DNA of 34,338 nt from Bacteroidota bacterium (GCA_029547265.1 JAKPPP010000165.1:1-34338); one strand, 5' to 3'; shown: positions 23,896 to 32,765, counted from the first letter of the stretch. The notes: generated by a model from the sequence alone, not told the origin. Translations and numbers: made by a program.

Positions 23896-25605
23896 TTAAT
23901 TCTTGTATTTTCTTCTTCTCATAAATGACTTCACTAATCCGAAGATCACCACCAGCAATACCGGCAATCCGGCATTCGTCACTTTCATTAACTGATTATC
24001 TTTTTCGAGGATATTAGGATCGATAAGACGTAATTTGATGACTTTATTTCTCACCGACATCAATCCCGAATCATCGCATAAATAATCGACTGCATTCTGT
24101 ATGAACGATTTATTCCCGAATGTAGTACGCGTAAACTTATCGTAGCCCAGCGGCATAGGATTACCCTTCGAAACATCGTTACGAATAATATCACCATCGC
24201 TAATCACGATCATTTGATTATTCACGCTTGAATCGCGGTAGCCCAACTCTTTACTATTTAACATCTCTTGAGAGAGGATACGGTTTTTAAACGCTGAGGT
24301 GAAAGTCCCTTCCAACAACACCGCCACTGGGATATTGCTAACGGGGAACATTTTCGGATCAGGTTTAAACTCCATGATACCCAGACTTACTCTGACAGGC
24401 GCCGACGACAATTTGCTGTATTGAGAAGTAGATAAAAGCACAGTTTGTTTAGTTCCCGGAGCATCCACCAAATCGATACTGCTGGTAAATTCACCCTTGA
24501 TAGCATTCAAATTATTCACGATAGGATGCGTAGAAACGGGAGTCATAACCGGGAAGAAATACCAAGGTTTAAGCTCCTGTTTAGGTTGATTTCCGAGGAA
24601 GCCGGTCACCACAGGAATCATAGAACACATCATATCCTGAGCGAGATCGTAATTCACGCGCACTCCGTAGCGGAAGAGCATATCGTCGATATTCAGATCG
24701 CGGGCCAGCGCCATGGTATTCCCTGTTTTCGCCAAGCTATCCATTGTTACCTGCATCGGATCGATGAGCCAGATAACTTTTCCGCCCTTCATGATAAACT
24801 GATCGATGATAAACTTATCCTTATTAGGAATAGCGGAATCCGGTTTAGCTATGATGATAGCTTTGAACTCATTCAATATTCCGATAGTACTATCGATTTT
24901 CACTCTTTTCACGTCGTACGACGACTGCAGGGTACGAATAATATCACCTGTTTGCTCCTCAGAAAGCTCACCGTGACCGTTAACAAATCCAACTAGCGGA
25001 CGCATAGGATTAGTTACCTTTCGGATAGCATTACAAATTTCGTACTCGAGATTTTGCACAGAATTATTGAGCATCACCTCGGGAGCGGCACCCAGCTGAT
25101 CTTTCAACAGCTGAACAGCGATCTCCTGATTACTATAACTTACGAGAGCACCGGGGAAAATATACTTTCTATTAAGACCTTCATTGGTTCTCTCCTCGAG
25201 TGTAGAAGGCTGAATACCTTTTTGGTATAGTTGAGCATATAACTTATTACGCTCCTTCTCGTCGGTAGCTGCTGAAGGATCGATAAACTCATACTCTATT
25301 TTCCCTCCGGAATAAGAGCGAAGCTCATCGAGCATCTCCATAGTAGAATTGCGAAGGCGCATAAATCCCGGAGCGAAATCGCCCTCGAGGTACACCTTCA
25401 CAAAAACGACATCCTTAAGATTCTTCACCAGTTTTTTACTGGCATCGGAGAGCGTAAAACGTTTGTCGGACGTGAGATCGAGACGAGTAAACATATATCC
25501 CGAAATCACATTCATAAATACGATAATGCCCAGCAACATAATGAGCTGGACGATAGCCTGGCGGCGCAGATTCGACTTTTTAACCTTCTTCTCCATACCT
25601 ACCAT
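23896..25605 (-). CDS. gldG: GldG-type ABC transporter auxiliary component
   Basis: This 569-residue protein has a membrane segment near residues 17-36 (VQLIMLLGIIVFMNVISGY) and a second hydrophobic stretch near the C-terminus (LPVLLVVIFGLVKSF), with a large extracytoplasmic domain between. TRLDLTSDKRFTLSDASKKLVKNL and the following strands match the GldG family. In Flavobacterium, GldA, GldF and GldG form an ABC transporter needed for gliding; in non-gliding Bacteroidota the pair is also kept, so gliding is not implied. The chosen start overlaps the gldF stop by 7 nt; an alternative ATG at 25596 is also plausible. No gldA ATPase gene lies in the window. Confidence 0.9.
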   Translation of the reverse strand: MVGMEKKVKKSNLRRQAIVQLIMLLGIIVFMNVISGYMFTRLDLTSDKRFTLSDASKKLVKNLKDVVFVKVYLEGDFAPGFMRLRNSTMEMLDELRSYSGGKIEYEFIDPSAATDEKERNKLYAQLYQKGIQPSTLEERTNEGLNRKYIFPGALVSYSNQEIAVQLLKDQLGAAPEVMLNNSVQNLEYEICNAIRKVTNPMRPLVGFVNGHGELSEEQTGDIIRTLQSSYDVKRVKIDSTIGILNEFKAIIIAKPDSAIPNKDKFIIDQFIMKGGKVIWLIDPMQVTMDSLAKTGNTMALARDLNIDDMLFRYGVRVNYDLAQDMMCSMIPVVTGFLGNQPKQELKPWYFFPVMTPVSTHPIVNNLNAIKGEFTSSIDLVDAPGTKQTVLLSTSQYSKLSSAPVRVSLGIMEFKPDPKMFPVSNIPVAVLLEGTFTSAFKNRILSQEMLNSKELGYRDSSVNNQMIVISDGDIIRNDVSKGNPMPLGYDKFTRTTFGNKSFIQNAVDYLCDDSGLMSVRNKVIKLRLIDPNILEKDNQLMKVTNAGLPVLLVVIFGLVKSFMRRRKYKN

Positions 25606-26333
25606 TTTCTGCTTTCAAGAACTGTACGAGTCGAGAATAAAAAGACCATAATTAAACTCAAGAAATAAACCACATCGCGTGTATCAATTACACCTCTGCT
25701 CATACTTAAATAATGTGCATTAATACCCAAATTAAATAAGATATTATTGAGGAAATGAGAATCGGGCAATGAAGAAGCCAGCTCAAATCCGCGGTAACAA
25801 AGCAAGCACAAAAAGAAAGCAACGATAAACGCTACCACCTGATTATCAGCCAATGAAGAAGCGAATAATCCGATTGCTACGAAAGCAGCGCCTAAGAAAA
25901 GCAATCCGATATAAGATCCCCAAACGGCGCCTGAATCGATATTCCCCGCCGGCAAGCTGATATTATAAACAGTAACATAATAAACAAGAGTAGGTATTAA
26001 CGAAAACAGCACAAGCAAAACACCCGAAAGGTATTTCGCCACGACCACTTGCATTTCGGTTAAGGGGCGAGTTAGCAACAACTCGATAGTTCCGGTTTTC
26101 TTCTCCTCTGAAAACAAACGCATAGTTACTGCGGGAACGAGTAACATATAAACCCAAGGGGTAATAACGAATAGAGGATCGATATTAGCGTATCCTGCCG
26201 ACAAAATATTGAAGTTTCCGTCGGGGAAAATCCACAGAAACAAACCGATAGTAAGCAGGAATACCGCAATGACAATATAACCAATCAACGAGTTCAAAAA
26301 ACTGTTGATTTCCTTGACTAAGAGCGCATACAT
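25599..26333 (-). CDS. gldF: GldF-type ABC transporter permease
   Basis: The protein is 244 residues with about six membrane segments, beginning MYALLVKEINSFLNSLIGYIVIAVFLL. It carries the ABC-2 permease signature LFSEEKKTGTIELLLTRPLTEMQVVVAKYLSG at about residues 68-99, where a cytoplasmic helix would contact an ATPase. It pairs with gldG, which overlaps its stop. The ATPase partner is not encoded here. The ATG is preceded by TACCTTTG (26341-26348, minus) at only 7 nt. An inverted repeat at 26355-26376 lies just upstream in the divergent region shared with the exopolysaccharide locus. Confidence 0.92.
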   Translation of the reverse strand: MYALLVKEINSFLNSLIGYIVIAVFLLTIGLFLWIFPDGNFNILSAGYANIDPLFVITPWVYMLLVPAVTMRLFSEEKKTGTIELLLTRPLTEMQVVVAKYLSGVLLVLFSLIPTLVYYVTVYNISLPAGNIDSGAVWGSYIGLLFLGAAFVAIGLFASSLADNQVVAFIVAFFLCLLCYRGFELASSLPDSHFLNNILFNLGINAHYLSMSRGVIDTRDVVYFLSLIMVFLFSTRTVLESRKW

Positions 26334-26340
26334 AGGGTGG

Positions 26341-26348
26341 CAAAGGTA
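26341..26348 (-). promoter_or_regulatory. Candidate -7 box for gldF
   Basis: TACCTTTG on the minus strand ends 7 nt before the gldF ATG. It is a perfect TAnnTTTG match but has no well-placed TTG upstream. Transcription from it would give a leader of only a few bases. Confidence 0.45.
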
Positions 26349-26354
26349 ATTGAA

Positions 26355-26376
26355 TGCAATTAATGTAGTAATTGCA
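26355..26376. repeat. Inverted repeat in the gldF/exopolysaccharide divergent region
   Basis: TGCAATTA (26355-26362) and TAATTGCA (26369-26376) are perfect reverse complements with a 6-nt spacer. Placed just upstream of the gldF -7 box, this could be an operator for a dimeric regulator. The flanks TTGA and TCAA extend the symmetry imperfectly. Confidence 0.5.
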
Positions 26377-26528
26377 TCAAGAGAAATTCATTAGATGTTT
26401 GCACACAGCTTACAACACACTGTTATTCAACTAGTTACAAGATGAAAGAAAGCTGAAAATGAATATCTGCTAATTTGATCCTTTTAATAATGCCATAAAT
26501 AAAGTAGGTTCGCAGGAAAATCGGACAA

Positions 26529-26559
26529 GATTTCGGGTGAGAAAATCACCAATCGAATC
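26529..26559 (+). promoter_or_regulatory. Leader hairpin before the exopolysaccharide locus
   Basis: GATTTCG (26529-26535) pairs with CGAATC (26554-26559) with a bulge, and GGTGA (26536-26540) pairs with TCACC (26546-26550) around the loop GAAAA. The hairpin ends 16 nt before the first ATG of the locus. It has no T-run, so it is not a simple terminator; it may affect translation or antitermination. A weak -7-like TAGGTTCG lies just upstream. Confidence 0.45.
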
Positions 26560-26575
26560 TTAAGAGACAATATAT

Positions 26576-27763
26576 ATGCCACGCGTTTTACAAATAATAA
26601 ACAGATTAAATTTAGGAGGTCCTACATTCATTGCGGGGTATTTAGCTGCTTACTTAGGAGAAGGTTACGAAACAATGTTAGTAGCGGGTGTGAAAGACGA
26701 TAGTGAAGAAAGTTCGGAATACATTGTTAGAGATATGGGTATAGAACCTGTATATATCGACAATATGCGTCGCGAGATCAACTTCAAAGACGACAGAGCG
26801 GCATATAATCAGATCGACAAAATCATAAAAGAATTCAAACCCGACATCGTACAAACACATGCTGCCAAGGCAGGGACGTTAGGACGATTAGCGGCGATAA
26901 ACAATAATGTTCCGGTGATACTTCATACTTTTCACGGACACGTATTTGAAGGATATTTTAGTCCGTTGAAGACCAGAATTTTCCTTGAAATCGAGCGCTA
27001 TTTAGCCAAAAGAAGCAGTGGAATTATTGCCATCAGCAACGAGCAAAAAAAAGACCTGTCGGGCAAATTTAAGATTGACAAACCAGAAAGAACTTTCGTA
27101 ATGCCATTAGGCATTGATTTAGAACGATTTACAGTTGGACAAGCTGAAAAAAGAACAAATTTCAGGAAAGCCTATCAACTTGATGATGAAACGATTGCGA
27201 TTGGAATAATTGGGCGATTGGTACCTATTAAAAACCATCAACTATTCATCAATAGCTTTGCGGAAGTGGTTAAAAAAACCAACAAAAAGGTACATGCTTT
27301 TATTATAGGAGACGGGGAGATAAGGGCTGAGGTAGAACAAATGACAACTACTGCGGGCATTAAATTCAACACACCGGAAAAGAAAGAAGAAGGCGCTTTA
27401 CTAACGTTTACGAGTTGGATAAAAGACGTTGATGTACCTGTAGCGGGATTGGATATCATTGCATTAACATCAATAAACGAAGGCACACCGGTAAGTTTAA
27501 TAGAAGCGCAAGCGGCGGGAAAAGCGATTGTAAGCACTGAAGTTGGCGGGATAAGAGACATCGTAATAGAAAATAAAACTGCATTACTTTCGAAACTTAA
27601 CGAGCCTGAAATGCTACTAACTAATATGTTAGAAGTCATTGAAAACGAAATCCTAAGAAACGACCTTAGTAAAAACGGACCGGCCTTTGCCCTCAGTAAA
27701 TTCGGGTATATGCGTATGGTAAACGATCATAAAGAGCTTTACAAGACATTACTGAAATCATAG
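26576..27763 (+). CDS. GT4-family glycosyltransferase of polysaccharide synthesis
   Basis: The protein is 395 residues with the GT-B fold. The start PRVLQIINRLNLGGPTFIAG gives the glycine-rich N-terminal loop. HTFHGHVFEGYFSPLKTRIFLEIERYLAKRSSGIIAIS is typical for GT4 enzymes. The C-terminal domain has IIGRLVPIKNH and EGTPVSLIEAQAAGKAIVSTEVGG (about 301-324), with the E-x7-E sugar-nucleotide motif. It should act on the cytoplasmic side, adding a sugar from a nucleotide donor to a lipid-linked glycan; donor and acceptor are unknown. It opens a five-gene plus-strand locus, while a TACTTTTG box before the next gene may give the export genes a second promoter. Confidence 0.92.
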   Translation: MPRVLQIINRLNLGGPTFIAGYLAAYLGEGYETMLVAGVKDDSEESSEYIVRDMGIEPVYIDNMRREINFKDDRAAYNQIDKIIKEFKPDIVQTHAAKAGTLGRLAAINNNVPVILHTFHGHVFEGYFSPLKTRIFLEIERYLAKRSSGIIAISNEQKKDLSGKFKIDKPERTFVMPLGIDLERFTVGQAEKRTNFRKAYQLDDETIAIGIIGRLVPIKNHQLFINSFAEVVKKTNKKVHAFIIGDGEIRAEVEQMTTTAGIKFNTPEKKEEGALLTFTSWIKDVDVPVAGLDIIALTSINEGTPVSLIEAQAAGKAIVSTEVGGIRDIVIENKTALLSKLNEPEMLLTNMLEVIENEILRNDLSKNGPAFALSKFGYMRMVNDHKELYKTLLKS

Positions 27764-27795
27764 GTAAAATCCAATCCTCCCGATGAATTTTTAAT

Positions 27796-27803
27796 TACTT
27801 TTG
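27796..27803 (+). promoter_or_regulatory. Candidate internal -7 box before the export gene
   Basis: TACTTTTG matches TAnnTTTG and lies 38 nt before the ATG of the Wza-like gene in a 78-nt gap. No TTG is seen at the expected -33 distance. Confidence 0.4.
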
Positions 27804-27841
27804 TCGATTAATAAATACAGCTACCTATATACTTTCAAATT

Positions 27842-28609
27842 ATGAAACGTTTACTAATGATGTTGGTCGTTACCATGGCCTTTAGTTCCTGCAACATCAA
27901 CACCAGTGTTATGTTTAGGGTTCCCAAAGGGTATGAATATGCCACAGATCAAACTATTGGCAATATTGAATATAAAATAGCACCGAATGACATCATCGGG
28001 TTTAGTGTTTACACAAACGACGGATTCAAATTAGTAGACATGACGACATCGGCAGAATCGGTGTCGAGCAAAGTATCAATAAACTCAAACGGCAATTACG
28101 CTTCACAGTTTTTAGTTGAGCCTGATGGTTTAATGAAACTTCCGATTATCGGAAAGATCAAAGTGAGCGGGTTAACTGTGAGAGAAGCAGAGAAATTACT
28201 GGAAACGCAGTATGCAACGTTTTACAACAAGCCTTTCGTGCTTTTAAAAGTTGTTAATCGTAGAGTATTAGTATTCCCGGGAACGGGAGGTGCAGGAAGA
28301 GTTGTTAACCTCGACAATGAGAATACTACCTTAATTGAAGCATTAGCATTAGCAGGAGGTATAACCAATACAGGAAAAGCTAAGAAAATCAAATTAATTA
28401 GGGGAGATTTAAGAAACCCCAAAGTAATTTTAATTAATCTTTCAACGATTGAAGGTGTAAAACAAAGCAATATGCTCTTGCAAGCAAACGACATCATTTA
28501 TGTTGAACCGGTTCCTAGATATTCTCAGGAAGTTCTTACACAAATCACGCCTATTGTTGGTATCATTACCAGTTTAGCATTGATCTATAATATTGCTAAC
28601 GGATTTTAA
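27842..28609 (+). CDS. Wza-like polysaccharide export lipoprotein
   Basis: The protein is 255 residues. The start MKRLLMMLVVTMAFSSC gives a lipoprotein signal with the modified Cys at 17. The polysaccharide export (PES) domain (about 40-140) includes YKIAPNDIIGFSVYTNDG and DGLMKLPIIGKIKVSGLTVREAEKLL. An SLBB-like domain follows (VFPGTGGAGRVVNLDNENTTLIEALALAGGI). A hydrophobic C-terminal segment (VGIITSLALIYNIANGF) is present, as in many Bacteroidota homologues. It would form the outer-membrane or periplasmic export channel together with the Wzc-like kinase 22 nt downstream. It is shorter than E. coli Wza (about 380 residues), which has an extra domain. Confidence 0.92.
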   Translation: MKRLLMMLVVTMAFSSCNINTSVMFRVPKGYEYATDQTIGNIEYKIAPNDIIGFSVYTNDGFKLVDMTTSAESVSSKVSINSNGNYASQFLVEPDGLMKLPIIGKIKVSGLTVREAEKLLETQYATFYNKPFVLLKVVNRRVLVFPGTGGAGRVVNLDNENTTLIEALALAGGITNTGKAKKIKLIRGDLRNPKVILINLSTIEGVKQSNMLLQANDIIYVEPVPRYSQEVLTQITPIVGIITSLALIYNIANGF

Positions 28610-28631
28610 TTAAGTCAGGCACACCAACAAT

Positions 28632-31067
28632 ATGGCAAAAAAGAAAATATCCCCTATAAACGAGGATTTTGACTTTAAATTATTCGTAACCATAGCTAAG
28701 AAAAACATGCTATGGTTTATGCTATTTATGTTGGTGTCTATTTTTTCGGCACTAATCATACTACGCTATACAGCACCTACATACGAATCGAGTGTAATAC
28801 TAAAAATTGCTAACGAAGACAATGCACAAAATGTATTAGGGATAGATGCTAAAACAAGACTATACAACGACAATAGCAATGCGATCGCCGGTGATATAGA
28901 GTTGATAAAATCGAAAATCATTATTAAGCGTGCAATCGAGAAATTACCATTAAAAATTTCTTACTTCTCGAAAGGGGCGGTTTTAGTAAATGAGCTTTAT
29001 AAATCATCGCCATTTTCAGTAGAATTCAACGTAAAAGACTCATCTATTCTCGGGGTACCTATCCTAGTTGACTTCAAAAACGCCAATAAAGTAATTATTA
29101 GCTATACAACACCTAAAACAGGTAAAAAATTCTCGAATACTTTCTACTCCGGAAAGTGGATTAACTTGCCTGAAGCAAATATAAAAGTTGTTGCAGAACG
29201 ATTTAACGAAATTGATGCTTTACAAAAAGAATTAAGCAAGGATGTTTTTTTCTTTACCATAAACAACTCTGACTTTTTAGCCAATTCTGTTATTAAAGAA
29301 ATTTCAATTGGCGTATTAAACCTAGATGCTCAAACAATTCAGATTAAGTTAAAGGATAAAAATTCTGTAAAAGCAGCAGATATTGTAAATTCAGTTGCAG
29401 ATGAGTTCAATAAATACGACGTTGAAAAGAACTCGGAAGTTGCCAATAAAATCCTTGACTTCATTGACAACACTATTAAAAGTATCGATGCGGAATTAGT
29501 TACATCCGAAACTTCTCTTGAATTATTCAAGAGAACCAATAGAATAATATCGCCTGAGCAAGCAATTTCAACAGTTACAGCTCAACAAGACGATTTATTG
29601 CAAAAACTTCGTCAGACAAATACAGAAATTGCAATTTACGAGTCTATTAGCAAAGATATTCAAGGTAATAACGACATTGGCAAATTCATATTAAGTTTAG
29701 CAGGCACATCGAAGGACAATCAGTTTTTATCACAGCTTACTAGACTTCAACAACTAGTAGATGAACGAGATCAAGTAAAGCTACAAGCAACTGATAATGC
29801 GGAAATCACAAAAGCGCTAGATGTAAGAATCAAAACGCAAAAAGATGTTCTTAGAGAAACCATCACCAACGAAGGTAATACGCTAAGAAATCAGAAAAAG
29901 CAAATCGAAAATTTACTAAAAGAATCCGACAGTAAATTCGGATTGATTCCTGCGCAGCAAGCTGAATACGGACGATTAGTTCGACTATTCAATATCAATG
30001 AAAAGTTCTACTCGCTATTACTTGAAAAGAAAGCAGAATTTTCAATTACCAGAGCGGGATATGTACCAAAGCATATTGTATTACAAGAAGGAGTATTTAA
30101 CACCCCTCCTGTTTCTCCAAACCGCGCATTAATCATTAGTGTTTGTTTAATGTTAGGATTTATTGCGAGTTTCATTTTAATCATCACGCGTTATTTACTG
30201 TACAATGAGATTAACGCATTAGAAGAAATCGGACAATATACAGAAGCTGCCTTATTAGGAATTGTACCAAAATACAAACGAGAAATTCCTGTATCACAAT
30301 TACTCGTCGATAAAAATCCAAAATCAGTAATCTCTGAATCGTTCCGTTCAATCAGAACAAATCTTCAATTCATTTCGAATGAAGATACTCCCAAGATTAT
30401 TGCTGTAACCTCAACGATCTCCGGAGAAGGAAAAACCTTTAATGCAATCAACCTTGCCGGAGTAATTGCCTTCTCAGGAAAGCGAGTAGTTATTCTGGAT
30501 TTGGACATGCGTAAGCCAAAGATCCACCTTGGATTTGGCGTTGAAAATGACAGAGGGATGAGTACATTGTTAATCGGTAAAGATGTTGCCGATAATTGTA
30601 TTACCCATAGTTCACTTGCTAACCTCGATTTCATTACTGCAGGTCCTATTCCACCAAATCCTGCCGAGTTGATTATCAACCAACGCATGAGCGATTTATT
30701 GGAATACTTAAAAGGGAAATATGATATTATCATTGCCGATTTACCTCCGGTGGGAATTGTAAGTGATGGTATTCCGATTTTACAGTTAGCAGATTATCCT
30801 CTTTATATCCTGCGTGCAAACTATTCGAAAAAAATGTTTATTGCGCAGCTTAACAAGTTGATGACAGAAAACAAAGTAAAAAACTTATCAGTAATCTTGA
30901 ATGGTGTTGAAATGTCGAGATTGAAATATGGTTACGGATATGGATATAGTTACGGATATGGTTATGGCTACGGATATAGTTACGGATACGGATACTATGA
31001 AGAAGACGACCAACCTAAGACATTTATTGATAAAGTAAGACACTTCATCTCCAGAAGAGAAGCCTGA
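28632..31067 (+). CDS. Wzc-like polysaccharide co-polymerase and tyrosine kinase
   Basis: This 811-residue inner-membrane protein has its first membrane helix near residues 26-46 and its second near 497-521, with a long coiled-coil-rich periplasmic domain between. The cytoplasmic BY-kinase domain has Walker A SGEGKT (about 597-602), Walker A' VVILDLDMRKP (about 620-630) and Walker B IIIADLPP (about 699-706). The tail from about 765 to 789 is an alternating tyrosine-glycine stretch with 13 Tyr, interrupted twice by Ser. It should be the autophosphorylation cluster that controls polymer length and export. The gene lies 22 nt after the Wza-like gene and 2 nt before rfbC. The single chain combines both functions, unlike split Gram-positive systems. 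Confidence 0.95.
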   Translation: MAKKKISPINEDFDFKLFVTIAKKNMLWFMLFMLVSIFSALIILRYTAPTYESSVILKIANEDNAQNVLGIDAKTRLYNDNSNAIAGDIELIKSKIIIKRAIEKLPLKISYFSKGAVLVNELYKSSPFSVEFNVKDSSILGVPILVDFKNANKVIISYTTPKTGKKFSNTFYSGKWINLPEANIKVVAERFNEIDALQKELSKDVFFFTINNSDFLANSVIKEISIGVLNLDAQTIQIKLKDKNSVKAADIVNSVADEFNKYDVEKNSEVANKILDFIDNTIKSIDAELVTSETSLELFKRTNRIISPEQAISTVTAQQDDLLQKLRQTNTEIAIYESISKDIQGNNDIGKFILSLAGTSKDNQFLSQLTRLQQLVDERDQVKLQATDNAEITKALDVRIKTQKDVLRETITNEGNTLRNQKKQIENLLKESDSKFGLIPAQQAEYGRLVRLFNINEKFYSLLLEKKAEFSITRAGYVPKHIVLQEGVFNTPPVSPNRALIISVCLMLGFIASFILIITRYLLYNEINALEEIGQYTEAALLGIVPKYKREIPVSQLLVDKNPKSVISESFRSIRTNLQFISNEDTPKIIAVTSTISGEGKTFNAINLAGVIAFSGKRVVILDLDMRKPKIHLGFGVENDRGMSTLLIGKDVADNCITHSSLANLDFITAGPIPPNPAELIINQRMSDLLEYLKGKYDIIIADLPPVGIVSDGIPILQLADYPLYILRANYSKKMFIAQLNKLMTENKVKNLSVILNGVEMSRLKYGYGYGYSYGYGYGYGYSYGYGYYEEDDQPKTFIDKVRHFISRREA

Positions 31068-31069
31068 TT

Positions 31070-31615
31070 ATGAATATTACCAAGTTTGAAATTGAAGGAC
31101 CTTTACTAATTGAGCCAAGAGTTTTCGGTGATGAAAGAGGATACTTCTTCGAATCGTTTCACAGCGAGAAATACAAGCAAGCCGGAATTCCCCTTTCTTT
31201 TGTTCAAGATAATGAATCGAAATCTTCGGCCGGAGTGTTAAGAGGATTACATTTCCAAAACCCACCATTTGATCAGGGCAAATTAGTTCGAGTAGTAAAA
31301 GGGAAAGTAATCGATATTGCAGTTGATATTCGCAAAAATTCAGCGACCTACGGAAAGCATATCGCAGTTGAATTAACTGAAGAGAATAAAATGCAATTAT
31401 GGATACCTCCGGGATTTGCTCACGGATTTTTATCGCTTGTCGATGAAACTATCTTCATGTATAAGTGCACTAACGTGTATAATAAGGAGGCAGAAGATGG
31501 AATTATTTGGAATGATCCTGATTTAAATATCAATTGGGGCATTGAAAATCCGCTTGTATCGGAAAAAGATTTAATTCTTAATTCTTTTAAATCTTTCGTG
31601 TCGAAGTTTGTTTAG
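31070..31615 (+). CDS. rfbC: dTDP-4-dehydrorhamnose 3,5-epimerase
   Basis: The protein is 181 residues, the usual RmlC length. The cupin core has GDERGYFFESF (20-30), VLRGLHFQ with the catalytic His61, KGKVIDIAVDIRKNS, and WIPPGFAHGF (111-120). MYKCTNVYNKEAEDGIIWNDPDLNI (from 130) includes the conserved active-site Tyr131. It converts dTDP-4-keto-6-deoxyglucose to its L-lyxo epimer on the way to dTDP-L-rhamnose. The other three steps (RmlA, RmlB, RmlD) are not in the window, so they must be elsewhere or this enzyme supplies another deoxysugar path. The start lies 2 nt after the Wzc-like gene. Confidence 0.95.
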   Translation: MNITKFEIEGPLLIEPRVFGDERGYFFESFHSEKYKQAGIPLSFVQDNESKSSAGVLRGLHFQNPPFDQGKLVRVVKGKVIDIAVDIRKNSATYGKHIAVELTEENKMQLWIPPGFAHGFLSLVDETIFMYKCTNVYNKEAEDGIIWNDPDLNINWGIENPLVSEKDLILNSFKSFVSKFV

Positions 31616-31634
31616 TTATTAAAAAAGTAAAAGT

Positions 31635-32765
31635 ATGGATTTATTTACCAATAAAATTTATATGGTCTGTACCGGATATTTTCTGGTATTGTTCGTATTC
31701 TCGTTGATGGTAAATGCCTTATTCCTTCGCTTTTTCAAAACACTTGGAATTAGAAATCACACCGACGGAACTATTATACGTTGGGGAGCTACATCAAAAC
31801 CGGCAGTAGGAGGAATTACTTTCTACATTATGTTTTTATTGTCGGTTGCCAGCTACTCTATCCTATTCGAGCCTACACAGCAAATCTATCAAATGGGATT
31901 TGTAGGTTTGTTACTTTCATGCGCGGCAGGTTTTATAATCGGATTAGCTGATGATGCATATGATACTCGACCATTATTAAAATTTGGAATACAATTTCTT
32001 TCCGGGTTAATTTTAATTGCTTCAGGCATTTACATTAAAATCTTTCCTTATCAACCTTTAAATTATGCTTTCACATTATTTTGGGTTGTGGGAATTATGA
32101 ATTCGGTAAATATGCTTGATAATATGGATGGAATAACAAGCATTGTTACTATTGGAATAATTGCAAATACGATTTACAGAATCTTTAGTCATTCTGACTT
32201 TAACAATATGCATCTATTGGTTTTAATAGGTGTATTGTCGTCAGTAATTGCTTTCTTACGTTTCAACTGGCATCCTTCAAAAATGTATATGGGTGATACC
32301 GGTAGTCAGTTTTTAGGAGTATTCCTGGCAGCAATGGGAATCATCTATTTTTGGAATGATCCTTATGCAAGTTTAACTCCTGCAACAGGAAAATTATTCT
32401 GTATAACATTAATGACTTTTATTCTTCCTATCCTCGATACAACAATTGTTGTTGTAAATAGACTATCGAAAGGGCAATCGCCATTTGTGGGAGGAAAAGA
32501 TCATACCACTCACAGTTTAGCTTATTTAGGATTAAGCGACCGACAAGTAGCCTTAGTGTTTTTAGCATTGGCAGCTTGCTCACTTTCTCTGAACATTATG
32601 ATATCTGAGATCCTCACAGAATGGAACCATCTTTACACCGCTCTATTTGCAGGATATTTTCTTATGCTTTTAACTTTCTTCTTTTATACCACTCGCAATA
32701 AAAAAGCGAAGTCGAGAGAACGTTTGCATAAAATTAGAAAAATTACTCCCGAAGAAGCAGCGTAA
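31635..32765 (+). CDS. WecA/MraY-family undecaprenyl-phosphate sugar-1-phosphate transferase
   Basis: This 376-residue multi-spanning protein has about ten membrane helices. The catalytic and metal motifs of the family are visible: LADDAYD (about 104-110, the DDxxD-type motif), NMLDNMDG (about 158-165), MGDTGSQFLG (about 219-228) and GGKDHTTH (about 286-293). It transfers a sugar-1-phosphate, often GlcNAc, from a UDP-sugar to undecaprenyl phosphate on the cytoplasmic face, starting glycan assembly. The histidine motif GGKDHTTH is closer to WecA/TagO than to MraY. It ends the plus-strand locus, and its stop codon is only 5 nt from the convergent trmD stop. Confidence 0.92.
   Translation: MDLFTNKIYMVCTGYFLVLFVFSLMVNALFLRFFKTLGIRNHTDGTIIRWGATSKPAVGGITFYIMFLLSVASYSILFEPTQQIYQMGFVGLLLSCAAGFIIGLADDAYDTRPLLKFGIQFLSGLILIASGIYIKIFPYQPLNYAFTLFWVVGIMNSVNMLDNMDGITSIVTIGIIANTIYRIFSHSDFNNMHLLVLIGVLSSVIAFLRFNWHPSKMYMGDTGSQFLGVFLAAMGIIYFWNDPYASLTPATGKLFCITLMTFILPILDTTIVVVNRLSKGQSPFVGGKDHTTHSLAYLGLSDRQVALVFLALAACSLSLNIMISEILTEWNHLYTALFAGYFLMLLTFFFYTTRNKKAKSRERLHKIRKITPEEAA

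Noticed and set aside
24445..24996. Plus-strand frame of 183 residues opposite gldG
   Set aside because: It is a histidine- and isoleucine-rich antisense shadow of gldG without any domain.
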